From: Candidatus Brocadiaceae bacterium | GTDB taxonomy: Bacteria > Planctomycetota > Brocadiia > SM23-32 | Direction: 5' to 3' | Length of the DNA stretch: 6,684 nucleotides | NCBI GenBank assembly: GCA_003551785.1 | Contig: PUNP01000080.1 | Location: 1-6,684 of the forward strand | Part shown: positions 1-5,879 of the stretch, one piece after another | Layout: each line of letters begins with the position of its first letter | How positions within the stretch are numbered: the first letter of the stretch is position 1 | The notes under the pieces: model-generated | The model's database searches: none | Seen by the model: the letters and a program-made list of their open reading frames with translations, nothing else | What the model was told of the DNA's origin: nothing | Position numbers and translations under genes: made by a program

Positions 1-2
1 AA

Positions 3-464
3 ATCATGAAGAAACTGAAGCTCACAGTCAACGAGGAGAAGACCTCCATAAGATACCTGCCGGAGGAATCGGTGGAATTTCTCGGATATGCCATAGGAAG
101 ACGCTACTCACCGAAAAGTGGAAGATGCTATATCGGTACAAAACCATCTCAGAAGCGTGTCAAGAGATTAATGGACACGATAGGCGAGATAACAGATACG
201 AAACACTTAACAGAGACTGAGCAGAACATAGTAAAGAGGCTTAACCGACTTCTGGTCGGATGGTCCAACTATTTCTGCCTTGGTCCGGTGAGTAAAATCT
301 ACCGAGCCGTAAACGCACATGTGTGCAAGCGGCTGCGCTACTGGCTGCGAAGAAAACACCGGAAAAGTAAAGGATCGACGCGAGCATGGCCAGACGAATA
401 CCTGCATGAACGGGCCGGAGTTGTCGACCTTCGAGTGAAGACGCGCAGTTTTTCGTGGGCGTAA
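3..464 (+). CDS. ltrA: Group II intron reverse transcriptase/maturase, C-terminal fragment (5' truncated by window)
   Basis: This is the C-terminal part of a multifunctional intron-encoded protein that binds the intron RNA, helps it splice and copies it into DNA. The reading frame is open to the window edge, so the ATG at position 6 is an internal methionine and not the start. Visible parts are the last RT block (LTVNEEKTSIRYLP followed by FLGYAIGRR), then the maturase/thumb (domain X) region with the conserved LNRLLVGWSNYF stretch, and a basic RYWLRRKHRKSKG segment leading to WPDEYLHERAGVVDL and a terminal SFSWA. This ending is typical of full-length LtrA-type proteins, so the C terminus seems intact. 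No HNH endonuclease motif follows, which suggests an endonuclease-lacking type. It ends 20 nt before domain V, the usual arrangement. Whether the upstream part is intact cannot be seen. Confidence 0.93.
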   Translation: MMKKLKLTVNEEKTSIRYLPEESVEFLGYAIGRRYSPKSGRCYIGTKPSQKRVKRLMDTIGEITDTKHLTETEQNIVKRLNRLLVGWSNYFCLGPVSKIYRAVNAHVCKRLRYWLRRKHRKSKGSTRAWPDEYLHERAGVVDLRVKTRSFSWA

Positions 465-484
465 AGTGTGAAAACTTGAACAGG

Positions 485-519
<35 letters not shown>

Positions 520-520
520 A

Positions 521-631
521 GAGCGGGATGTGAAAACGGAGGCAAGGCAAGGCTATTTAGGCACTCGCAAACGAAAGGGCGAGCCCCGGATAAGCCGTAC
601 CTAAACTCACCGCGTCACATCTCGACTCCAC
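521..631 (+). ncRNA. Putative extended group II intron domain VI with bulged branch-point A
   Basis: Positions 521-533 (GAGCGGGATGTGA) pair with 615-628 in a 13-bp stem that has one G-U pair and a single unpaired base, A625, on the 3' side. This is how the lariat branch-point adenosine is shown in domain VI. Inside the stem are shorter nested pairings: GGCT (551-554) with AGCC (593-596), and CTCGC (564-568) with GCGAG (579-583). At about 108 nt the hairpin is much longer than the usual domain VI of roughly 35-45 nt. The stem is directly visible. Assigning it to domain VI, and ending the intron at C631, is inference. Confidence 0.6.
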
Positions 632-875
632 CGCGTTTTCAATTCGTTATATTAGATATTGCCGTTGGTTAATGAAATGTTCAGGTTAGTGCTTCCTATA
701 ACTGCACAAAAATCTCATTGACTTGCGGTCAGTGCGCGTGCGCTCGGCCGCGAGGGAGTTTCACGCTGCCTGCCGGTAGGCTTTACTCGGCATTTTGTAT
801 CCCCAACTCGTGTAAGGGCGAGCTCTATTGTAAAAGTTACCAGGTGTTCTAAATTTTGAACGGAGATAATAATCT
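632..875. other. Intergenic region between intron and PcRGLX-like gene
   Basis: About 244 bp with no convincing coding frame on either strand. It should hold the promoter of the downstream gene. A TTGACT hexamer occurs at 718-723, but no good -10 box follows at normal distance, so I do not call a promoter. Short self-complementary pieces such as GCCT-GCCGGT-AGGC near 767-780 are weak. This is the 3' flank of the intron, so its sequence is also the likely insertion target. Confidence 0.5.
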
Positions 876-3248
876 ATGAACCAGTCCAATGAATCTTGTC
901 TGATCCATGTCGATTATGGCGAAACCGAAAACGGCGGTCTGCCGGTATCAATTGGTGTTCCTTTCCCTGTTGGGTCGCTGAAAGACCCAGCTATGTTGTC
1001 TGTAACCGATCCGGATGGCCAGGCCAGGCCGGTCGCCGGCCGGGTGCTGGCAACCCATCCGGACGGTTCTATTCGCTGGTGCCTGGTCAGTTTCAGAGCA
1101 TGCGTTGCCGGTGAGCATCGCGTGGCCTGGAGCGGCGGCATGGGTGTTGATGCTGATCCGGAGGTTATTTTACAGCAGGATAAGGACGCCTGGACGCTTG
1201 ATAATGGACGGCTGCAGGTGACCGTTAATAAAACCGGCCCCGGCATTCTGAGCAACCTGCACTGCGATTCACATGCTTTTTTAAAAAATCCTGAGGATTT
1301 ACATTTTTGTGTGGATGATGCATCGACCCGATACGAATCCGAGCGGATATTGCGGGTACTCGAAGCGAGTCCCTTACGTACGCGTTTACGGGTCGAAGGG
1401 GCGCATTTTACTGCTGAAGGAGCCCGCAAACTGAATTACCGCCTCGATATCGAACTTTGGGCCGGCAGTCCAACGCTGCGCCTGGATTATCATTACTTCA
1501 ATTTGGAGAAAAATGTGCCCTCTCAACATATCAAGCGTATCGCTATGGATGCTGATTGGGCGTTCGGTCCCGAGACATACCGTCACTTCTTGCAAAAGAA
1601 TTACGGTCTGTTCTATATAGCACGTCACGTTTTCAATCCGGAGCGGGTCTCTATCTCTGCAGGCGTTGGAGGCAAAGATTTGGCACCGCGAGTCGACGAT
1701 CCCGAGATGCTCGGCGACAATGTCGATTACCCATTTTATCTTAATCCACCTCTGACCGCTACCCATGACTGGCTTGGAATGGGCGACGGAGAGCATGGTG
1801 TGTATATGCGTCTTTCGGAATTCACTTCCGCCGTTCCCAATCGTATGCACAGTCGCGACCATTCGCTCAGCGCCGAATTCTGGCCGGATGCCGGCGAACC
1901 GCTGGACTTGCCGCAGGGTCGCTCGCGGCGACAAACCGTTACCCTGGCATTTCTCACGGGCGAGACAGGGGAGCAGGGGACGGCCAAGTTATCCAATGCG
2001 CCTGAGCAGGCGCCGAAGGGGGTGGAGGCATTGCTGCAAGCTCCGTTGCATGAAGGACGAGCTGCCGTCAGCCCCGAGTGGATCACTCGATGCGGGGAGT
2101 TCCGGCAATCCTCTGCGCTACCCTTCGGGGCGCATGCCCGAATCGAGGAAAACCTCAACGACCTGGTGCAGCTGGACATGCCGCATACCAAATTTGACGT
2201 GGGCGATACTGATTCGCACTACAATACCGGACGCAGCGGACTTTTCTTGCCCGGTGCACCGCATATTCCCGCTGTTTTTCCACGCAGTAAACCAACGCAG
2301 ACATACCTTGATCTGACCGAACCGGTGTGGACTAATAATGAGTATGATGTAATTCATGTTTTCTGCAAGGAATTGATGAGAACCGGCCGCTCAAAACTCT
2401 GGAAAACTCTGCGTGCGGCTGCAAGACATAATATAGAAGTGGATTTTTTGCATTATTCCGACCATAAATGGCTGCATCGTGCTACACCCGCGCATTCGGT
2501 ACGCCATACCACTACCGGGGCGTATCCAAGTCATTTCTGGTCCCAGGGTCTGCTGGAATACTACTGTCTCAGCGGCGATCAGGACGCTTTGGAAGTCGCT
2601 GTCGCATTAGGAGACAAAACTATTGAATTTTTCAACGATCCCGAACAGCGCGAGGTGCTTTGGGGGTTTAATCGCGAAATCGGCTGGTCCGTCCTGCTGC
2701 TTGCCTGCCTGGTTGATTTAACCGGGGAAGAACGTTTCAAACTATTGCTGGATGAAATGGTTGATTATCTGATCTCTTTTGACCGTGACGGTTTCCAGGG
2801 CGGTATCAATCTTTCAAACGGCGACGATCGCCTGTCGATGAACCGGCAGATCGTGCAATGTTTCTTCGGATACGCCAGCATGATGGAGGGCATCGATTTA
2901 TATGTTGACCTGACCGGACGCGAGGATGTCGCCGAATGGCTGGAGAAGTTCTGCTATGACCTGGCTGATGAAGCATTGAACGCCGCAAGAGAGGGACAGA
3001 TGCGTGGTATCGATTTCGGAACCGCGCTCGGGATCGGATTCGAACGGACCGGGGATGAGAGGTTTTTGAAAATGTCCGGCCTGGTACTGGACCGTGTCTA
3101 CTGGAACGCTGCGGGTGTGCAAGGCGGGGGCAGTGCAAAACCGGTGGCCTATGCCTACCGGGGATTGATTCGGATTCTGGGGCATGCCTGGCAATATGGC
3201 CTTTTAGAAAGGTATGAATATCCGAGTATGCTGGAGATCAAGAAATGA
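876..3248 (+). CDS. PcRGLX/YetA-like protein (exo-rhamnogalacturonan lyase-type fold), cytoplasmic
   Basis: A 790-residue protein resembling the PcRGLX/YetA group, named after the Penicillium exo-rhamnogalacturonan lyase of family PL26. The expected three-part layout is visible. Residues about 1-90 form an N-terminal RIFT-barrel-like domain with GGLPVSIGVPFPVG (20-33) and HPDGSIRW (61-68). Residues about 100-385 are rich in beta strands (RLDIELWAGSPTLRLDYHYF, 189-208). From about 395 comes an alpha/alpha-toroid region with NNEYDVIHVFCKELMRTG (487-504), AARHNIEVDFLHYSD (515-529) and TTGAYPSHFWSQGLLEYY (546-563). There is no signal peptide, so it probably acts in the cytoplasm on imported oligosaccharides. 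The start has GGAG at 862-865, ten nt upstream of the ATG. No transporter or other glycan enzyme is next to it here. The fold is fairly sure; the substrate is not, because many relatives are uncharacterised. Confidence 0.82.
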   Translation: MNQSNESCLIHVDYGETENGGLPVSIGVPFPVGSLKDPAMLSVTDPDGQARPVAGRVLATHPDGSIRWCLVSFRACVAGEHRVAWSGGMGVDADPEVILQQDKDAWTLDNGRLQVTVNKTGPGILSNLHCDSHAFLKNPEDLHFCVDDASTRYESERILRVLEASPLRTRLRVEGAHFTAEGARKLNYRLDIELWAGSPTLRLDYHYFNLEKNVPSQHIKRIAMDADWAFGPETYRHFLQKNYGLFYIARHVFNPERVSISAGVGGKDLAPRVDDPEMLGDNVDYPFYLNPPLTATHDWLGMGDGEHGVYMRLSEFTSAVPNRMHSRDHSLSAEFWPDAGEPLDLPQGRSRRQTVTLAFLTGETGEQGTAKLSNAPEQAPKGVEALLQAPLHEGRAAVSPEWITRCGEFRQSSALPFGAHARIEENLNDLVQLDMPHTKFDVGDTDSHYNTGRSGLFLPGAPHIPAVFPRSKPTQTYLDLTEPVWTNNEYDVIHVFCKELMRTGRSKLWKTLRAAARHNIEVDFLHYSDHKWLHRATPAHSVRHTTTGAYPSHFWSQGLLEYYCLSGDQDALEVAVALGDKTIEFFNDPEQREVLWGFNREIGWSVLLLACLVDLTGEERFKLLLDEMVDYLISFDRDGFQGGINLSNGDDRLSMNRQIVQCFFGYASMMEGIDLYVDLTGREDVAEWLEKFCYDLADEALNAAREGQMRGIDFGTALGIGFERTGDERFLKMSGLVLDRVYWNAAGVQGGGSAKPVAYAYRGLIRILGHAWQYGLLERYEYPSMLEIKK

Positions 3249-3306
3249 ACCACTGGTGCTTAGTTGCGTAATTAAGGCTAATCTTTGGTTATTTCTTTTT
3301 TTTTAC

Positions 3307-3322
3307 CGCAGAGATCGCAGAG
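3307..3322. repeat. Two-unit CGCAGAG short tandem repeat
   Basis: CGCAGAG occurs at 3307-3313 and again at 3316-3322, a period of nine. It sits after a T-rich run (3297-3304), 59 bp past the stop of the PcRGLX-like gene. Similar CGCAGAG-type strings are dispersed between genes in a number of bacterial genomes; that comparison is from general memory. Confidence 0.4.
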
Positions 3323-3417
3323 GACAGCTTCTTTTATGCGCTTAGATTCCGTACATCATCATAAATATCAAAAATCAAAGGCTGGTAGCGTGACTGACTT
3401 GACCGCAGTACCAAGCA

Positions 3418-3460
3418 GGCAGTCATTTCTTCCACGGGGGCAAGCCCCATGGAGGATCAT
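3418..3460. repeat. GC-rich palindromic repeat, copy 1
   Basis: First of two direct repeat copies offset by exactly 68 bp. The core CCACGGGG ... AGCCCC-ATGG can form a hairpin, with one mismatch in the stem, followed by the shared tail GGAGGAT. About 24 of the 29 core bases (3432-3460) match copy 2. The similarity extends upstream through CAGTC-TTT. Confidence 0.7.
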
Positions 3461-3485
3461 TTTGTAAGGCCATTTTTTTCTGGTG

Positions 3486-3528
3486 GTCAGTCGTTTGACC
3501 CACGGGGACGAGCCCCGTGGAGGATGAT
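3486..3528. repeat. GC-rich palindromic repeat, copy 2
   Basis: Second copy of the repeat. The core CCACGGGG (3500-3507) pairs perfectly with CCCCGTGG (3513-3520) around a five-base loop. It lies six bases beyond the stop codon of the minus-strand 273-residue gene, so it could stabilise or end that transcript. On the minus strand no T-run follows directly, so it is not a classical intrinsic terminator. Confidence 0.7.
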
Positions 3529-3533
3529 GCCGT

Positions 3534-4355
3534 TTATATGCTTGATGACCTCTGATCTTTCAGGTGGCCCACAACGCCTCGCTGAACGTAGTTTTCGAAG
3601 GCATTCGGAGAAGGGAACGCCGAGTTTGTCAGCGGGTCGCCGTCGAGTATGTTGTCGATGCTGACGTCTCTGCATGGGTTGTCGCATCGCATGCTGATAT
3701 TGAGTATCAGCGCCGTAAGGCTTTCAAACACGGTCGGCTCATCGTGTCCGAGCGCCAGGTAGTTGAAATCATCGGCGATGATGCGGAAATGATAAGCGGT
3801 ACCGAGCGGTACCATGTCAAAGAATATCTTCGAATGAGTCTTCTTTTTGATTTTTGTTTCATGAACCGGGCCGGTGTCGGTTCGAAAGGCGACACCGGAA
3901 ATGCCGCCATATCTGGTCATTGATTTTCGTTGAAGTTCACGTTTTCGCTCTTCGACAGTTATCTTGACCCGTGCGCAGCAGAGGAAAAGACGCAGGTTCC
4001 ATGGCAGCTTCCATGCCTTCCCCTCGCGTTGCGTGTCCTCAAACAAAAACAGGTTGTCGTCGTCGAGCCTGGCGCCCCTGACCGGGATGGCGGCCGGCAG
4101 TTCGGGCATATCACTTTCCCTCACTATGATCGAGTCGATGCCGTTCTGTCGCAGTTCACTCTGGAGCTGATATGCTTGTCCTTCAGGTAGGTTGCGGGCG
4201 GGGATGCCGGGCGCTTGTAAAGTTTGTTTCGACGCCTCGAAGCGTGGCAATTTCAGCGTTTTGGCCAGGATGCCCGAGAGCATTATGGTATCGGCCGTCC
4301 CGCACAGCACGACGGCGAAGCTGTTTTTATCTGTCATGGGATCTTGTTCAGGCAT
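3534..4355 (-). CDS. Hypothetical protein, 273 residues, unknown function
   Basis: I do not recognise a characterised family. The protein appears soluble, with no signal peptide or membrane segment. Residues about 10-100 look like a small alpha/beta domain: a strand FAVVLCGTAD, a helix SGILAKTLKL, then GIPARNLPEGQAYQLQSEL followed by GIDSIIVRESDMPELP. This pattern loosely recalls small domains in which a helix packs before a GI-xx-VV strand and an acidic turn. A second block follows with KLPWNLRLFLCCARVKITVEERKREL (about 115-140), then a basic KIKKKTHSK stretch and IFFDMVPLGTAYHFRIIADDFNYLALG. The start at 4355 is supported by AGGAGG at 4365-4370 with a nine-nt spacer; an alternative ATG lies six codons in. 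It is the last gene of the minus-strand cluster and ends beside a palindromic repeat. Confidence 0.75.
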   Translation of the reverse strand: MPEQDPMTDKNSFAVVLCGTADTIMLSGILAKTLKLPRFEASKQTLQAPGIPARNLPEGQAYQLQSELRQNGIDSIIVRESDMPELPAAIPVRGARLDDDNLFLFEDTQREGKAWKLPWNLRLFLCCARVKITVEERKRELQRKSMTRYGGISGVAFRTDTGPVHETKIKKKTHSKIFFDMVPLGTAYHFRIIADDFNYLALGHDEPTVFESLTALILNISMRCDNPCRDVSIDNILDGDPLTNSAFPSPNAFENYVQRGVVGHLKDQRSSSI

Positions 4356-4419
4356 ATAAGTAGTCCTCCTGAATGCTGTCGGCTACCTCAGCGAATACAT
4401 AAGCATCATTGAATTTCAT
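4348..4419 (-). CDS. Possible small ORF of 23 residues (longer with TTG start)
   Basis: From the ATG at 4419 the frame reads MKFNDAYVFAEVADSIQEDY and three more residues, then TGA at 4348-4350. The stop overlaps the start of the 273-residue gene by eight bases, and that gene's ribosome binding site lies within the last codons. The frame stays open upstream, with in-frame TTG codons at 4440 and 4479, the second giving 43 residues and overlapping the end of the 74-residue gene. The residue pattern is amphipathic and protein-like (SEEELKVKANIMKF just before the ATG). No good ribosome binding site precedes the ATG; AAGG is about 14 bases away. It could be a leader peptide, a remnant of a longer gene, or chance. 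Confidence 0.35.
   Translation of the reverse strand: MKFNDAYVFAEVADSIQEDYLYA
4365..4370 (-). promoter_or_regulatory. Strong Shine-Dalgarno site (AGGAGG) for the 273-residue gene
   Basis: Read on the minus strand, AGGAGG stands nine bases before the ATG at 4355 and favours that start over the internal ATG at 4337. It lies inside the end of the possible small ORF 4348-4419, a layout that allows translational coupling. Confidence 0.7.
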
Positions 4420-4447
4420 GATGTTCGCTTTTACCTTCAATTCTTCT

Positions 4448-4672
4448 TCAGATATTAGTTCTGGCCTGTCGCTCTGCAATTTTAATTAGCGATCGCAGGG
4501 CATCGTTGACGGAATATTCGGCGGTAAAAACTTTTGCAACATCCGGGTCGATTTTCACCAGGTTGGTTCCCGATCGAAATCTTTCGGTATATTTACCGCG
4601 AACACCTCCGGACATGCGGTAAAAATTATATTCTTCACGAAGCTCTTCTGTTTTGTGTTTACCCATTTTCAT
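4448..4672 (-). CDS. Small hypothetical protein, 74 residues, antitoxin-like pattern
   Basis: A short acidic/basic protein. Residues about 25-74 contain RGKYTERFRSGTNLVKIDPD followed by VAKVF and SVNDALRSLIKIAERQ. The RGKY...GTNLV..DPDVAKVF...SVN.ALR pattern recalls a widespread small-protein family usually annotated hypothetical. The strand NLVKIDPDVAKVF followed by a helix also resembles ribbon-helix-helix-type antitoxins, but I do not see a typical toxin next to it. The ATG at 4672 overlaps the stop of the phosphodiesterase gene as ATGA, which suggests translational coupling. A second ATG at 4666 is also possible and has AAGG at a better distance. The gene is probably real; the function is inference. 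Confidence 0.65.
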   Translation of the reverse strand: MKMGKHKTEELREEYNFYRMSGGVRGKYTERFRSGTNLVKIDPDVAKVFTAEYSVNDALRSLIKIAERQARTNI

Positions 4673-5439
4673 ATTGCCTTGTGCATCAACGCGGGGCAGT
4701 CCGTTGTTATTGAATCAACCCCCAAATCATTAAACCGCCTTGCGAGTTTCTTCTCATTAATGGTCCAGGTATGAAATTCGTATCCGGCTTTTCGCAAGCC
4801 CAGGACAAAGTCTTCGTCGACTATTTCCGGGTTGGCATGGATATCAACACCATCGGCATTGACCGACTGAAGAGAGTCAAGAACAAAGTCAAGAGTTTGC
4901 GGGGTTTTCTCCTTCAATCTTACCAGAAGCTGTGCACGTATCTCGGGAAGAATTTTCCGGGCCTGGAGGATGACATCTTTTTTGAAAGAAATTATTACCA
5001 GTTGTTCCCGGCACACTGATTTCGATCCATTTATTATGCGTTTCATGGTTTCAAGGATTTCCGGATCGCTTTTAATCTCCATAAACAGTACTTTCCCCGG
5101 TTTCAGTATGTCTAACACCTCCTCGAACGCAGGGACTTTTTCTCCTGCAAACTCTGCTCCCCGCCAGCTCCCAACATCAATTTCTCGCAATTCTTTCATC
5201 GTTGAATTACTTACATCCAGCTCAATAGCGTTTTTGGTCGTGCGGCCAAGTTTTTCGTCGTGGATGCAAACGATTTGACCATCGCCACTTAAACGAAAAT
5301 CTGCTTCGATACCATCGGCCGACTGGTCCCAGGCGAGTTCAAAAGCCGCGAGAGTGTTTTCGGGAGCATCCCCCGATGCGCCTCGGTGGGCAATGATTTT
5401 TGGTTTCTTTCCCTTATTGAAATGGCATTGATCACGCAT
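4669..5439 (-). CDS. ugpQ: Glycerophosphodiester phosphodiesterase (GDPD family, cytoplasmic)
   Basis: A 256-residue GDPD-family TIM-barrel enzyme that hydrolyses glycerophosphodiesters to glycerol 3-phosphate and the free alcohol, allowing phospholipid head groups to be reused. The hallmark residues are present: the N-terminal HRGASGDAPENT (catalytic His18, with Glu27 and Asn28), the metal ligands Glu45 and Asp47 in GIEADFRLSGDG, His60-Asp61 in CIHDE, Glu121 in FMEIKS, then VDIHANP, FHTWTINE and the closing GVDSITTDCP. The length is typical of the short cytoplasmic UgpQ-like form, with no signal peptide. I chose the ATG at 5439 because AGGAG (5449-5453) precedes it by nine bases. A TTG at 5457 would add six residues but would put this site inside the gene. 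The stop overlaps the next gene by ATGA. The gene symbol is by family resemblance only. Confidence 0.92.
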   Translation of the reverse strand: MRDQCHFNKGKKPKIIAHRGASGDAPENTLAAFELAWDQSADGIEADFRLSGDGQIVCIHDEKLGRTTKNAIELDVSNSTMKELREIDVGSWRGAEFAGEKVPAFEEVLDILKPGKVLFMEIKSDPEILETMKRIINGSKSVCREQLVIISFKKDVILQARKILPEIRAQLLVRLKEKTPQTLDFVLDSLQSVNADGVDIHANPEIVDEDFVLGLRKAGYEFHTWTINEKKLARRFNDLGVDSITTDCPALMHKAI

Positions 5440-5448
5440 AGAGACTTT

Positions 5449-5453
5449 CTCCT
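5449..5453 (-). promoter_or_regulatory. Ribosome binding site deciding the GDPD start
   Basis: AGGAG on the minus strand, nine bases before the ATG at 5439. It excludes the longer TTG start at 5457, which has no comparable site upstream. Confidence 0.7.
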
Positions 5454-5540
5454 GCAACGGTTTTACTTTTCATATTTTCTATCTTACTGAAGTATTTCCT
5501 TAGCTTTTTTATAATTTATCGATTGTAATATAATGTGTTC

Positions 5541-5690
5541 TCCTGGGAACTTGGCCGAAAAGATGCAACATAAGCCGTATAGTCGGTCAAGGTACTTGTC
5601 ATACGTATAGCACGCATCCCTGAGTGCGCCTTGGACAGGCAAGATGCCTGTCATACATTCTGCCTGCACCTTTTCGGCCAAGCCCCTGGA
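5541..5690. repeat. 150-bp element bounded by 26-27-bp imperfect inverted repeats
   Basis: The left arm at 5541-5567 contains TTGGCCGAAAAGATGCA, and the right arm at 5665-5690 carries its reverse complement TGCACCTTTTCGGCCAA with one mismatch. Allowing one gap, the match extends outward to TCC-GGG on both sides. The enclosed segment has a perfect palindrome (5634-5652) and a TGTCATAC octamer twice (5597-5604 and 5649-5656). It encodes nothing convincing. The structure is like a miniature non-autonomous element or a long folded RNA. No clear target-site duplication is visible; ATTGTAAT occurs on both sides (5522-5529 and 5729-5736) but not at the element ends. Confidence 0.6.
5634..5652. repeat. 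Perfect palindrome GACAGGCA-AGA-TGCCTGTC
   Basis: An 8-bp perfect stem with a three-base loop. Palindromes of this AGGCAAGATGCCT type are known to me as abundant dispersed intergenic repeats in several bacterial groups, so this is probably one copy of a genome-wide family. It sits inside the larger inverted-repeat element. Confidence 0.65.
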
Positions 5691-5815
5691 TGCTGTCGTC
5701 CACCTCTTTCATAGACTCAATCTATTGTATTGTAATCTGCTCTCCGTCCTATTGCAAATTATTTGAAATGCTACATCTTGAACGTAATGATTTTGAAAAG
5801 GGCATGGTTTGGCAG

Positions 5816-5837
5816 CCGCGGGTTTTTTACCCCGTGG
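5816..5837. repeat. GC-rich hairpin, likely diverged relative of the 3418-3528 repeats
   Basis: CCGCGGG (5816-5822) pairs with CCCGTGG (5831-5837), with one G-T pair, around a T-rich loop. The right arm plus the following GAAGAC resembles the CCCCGTGGAGGAT half of the repeats between the PcRGLX-like gene and the 273-residue gene. Confidence 0.45.
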
Positions 5838-5842
5838 AAGAC

Positions 5843-5872
5843 TTGATGAATAACGCCTTTTTACGTTAATAT
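5843..5872 (+). promoter_or_regulatory. Candidate promoter for the aldo/keto reductase gene
   Basis: TTGATG (5843-5848) and TAATAT (5867-5872) are separated by 18 bp and each match four of six sigma-70 consensus bases. Transcription would begin near 5879, just before the hairpin at 5880-5913. This is a weak pattern match. Confidence 0.3.
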
Positions 5873-5879
5873 ACTGTCA

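Larger units (their letters stand above)
3249..3533. other. Intergenic region between two convergent transcription units
   Basis: This gap of 285 bp separates the + strand PcRGLX-like gene from the minus-strand cluster, whose last gene ends at 3534. It holds a T-rich run, the CGCAGAG repeat and the two palindromic repeats listed separately. No coding frame here has composition, start signals or similarity that would support a gene. Both flanking genes point into it, so transcription of both probably ends here. Confidence 0.6.

Noticed and set aside
718..750. TTGACT hexamer as a -35 box for the PcRGLX-like gene
   Set aside because: The following 16-20 bp are GC-rich with no -10-like hexamer, so a promoter call is not supported.
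971..989. TGGGTC/GACCCA hairpin near the start of the PcRGLX-like gene
   Set aside because: A six-base stem inside coding sequence is expected by chance and nothing else marks it as regulatory.
914..1934. Long antisense frames across the PcRGLX-like gene (914-1429 and 1386-1934)
   Set aside because: They are opposite to a well-supported protein with domain motifs in frame and show no protein-like features or start signals.
3249..3305. Intrinsic terminator after the PcRGLX-like gene
   Set aside because: There is a T-rich run at about 3297-3304 but no stable GC-rich stem directly before it; ACCA-C-TGGT near the stop is too short and too far away.
3285..3467. Short plus-strand frames after the PcRGLX-like gene (3285-3467 and 3449-3664)
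   Set aside because: They are built from the T-rich run, the CGCAGAG repeat and the palindromic repeats, have no proper start signals, and one overlaps the 273-residue gene on the other strand.
3432..3528. CRISPR array
   Set aside because: There are only two diverged copies with a palindromic core, a single short spacer-like gap and no cas genes; palindromic intergenic repeats fit better.
5484..5681. Minus-strand open frame of 65 residues between GDPD and the reductase
   Set aside because: It runs through both inverted-repeat arms and the GACAGGCA palindrome, and it has no ribosome binding site or recognisable domain. It is better explained by the repeat element.
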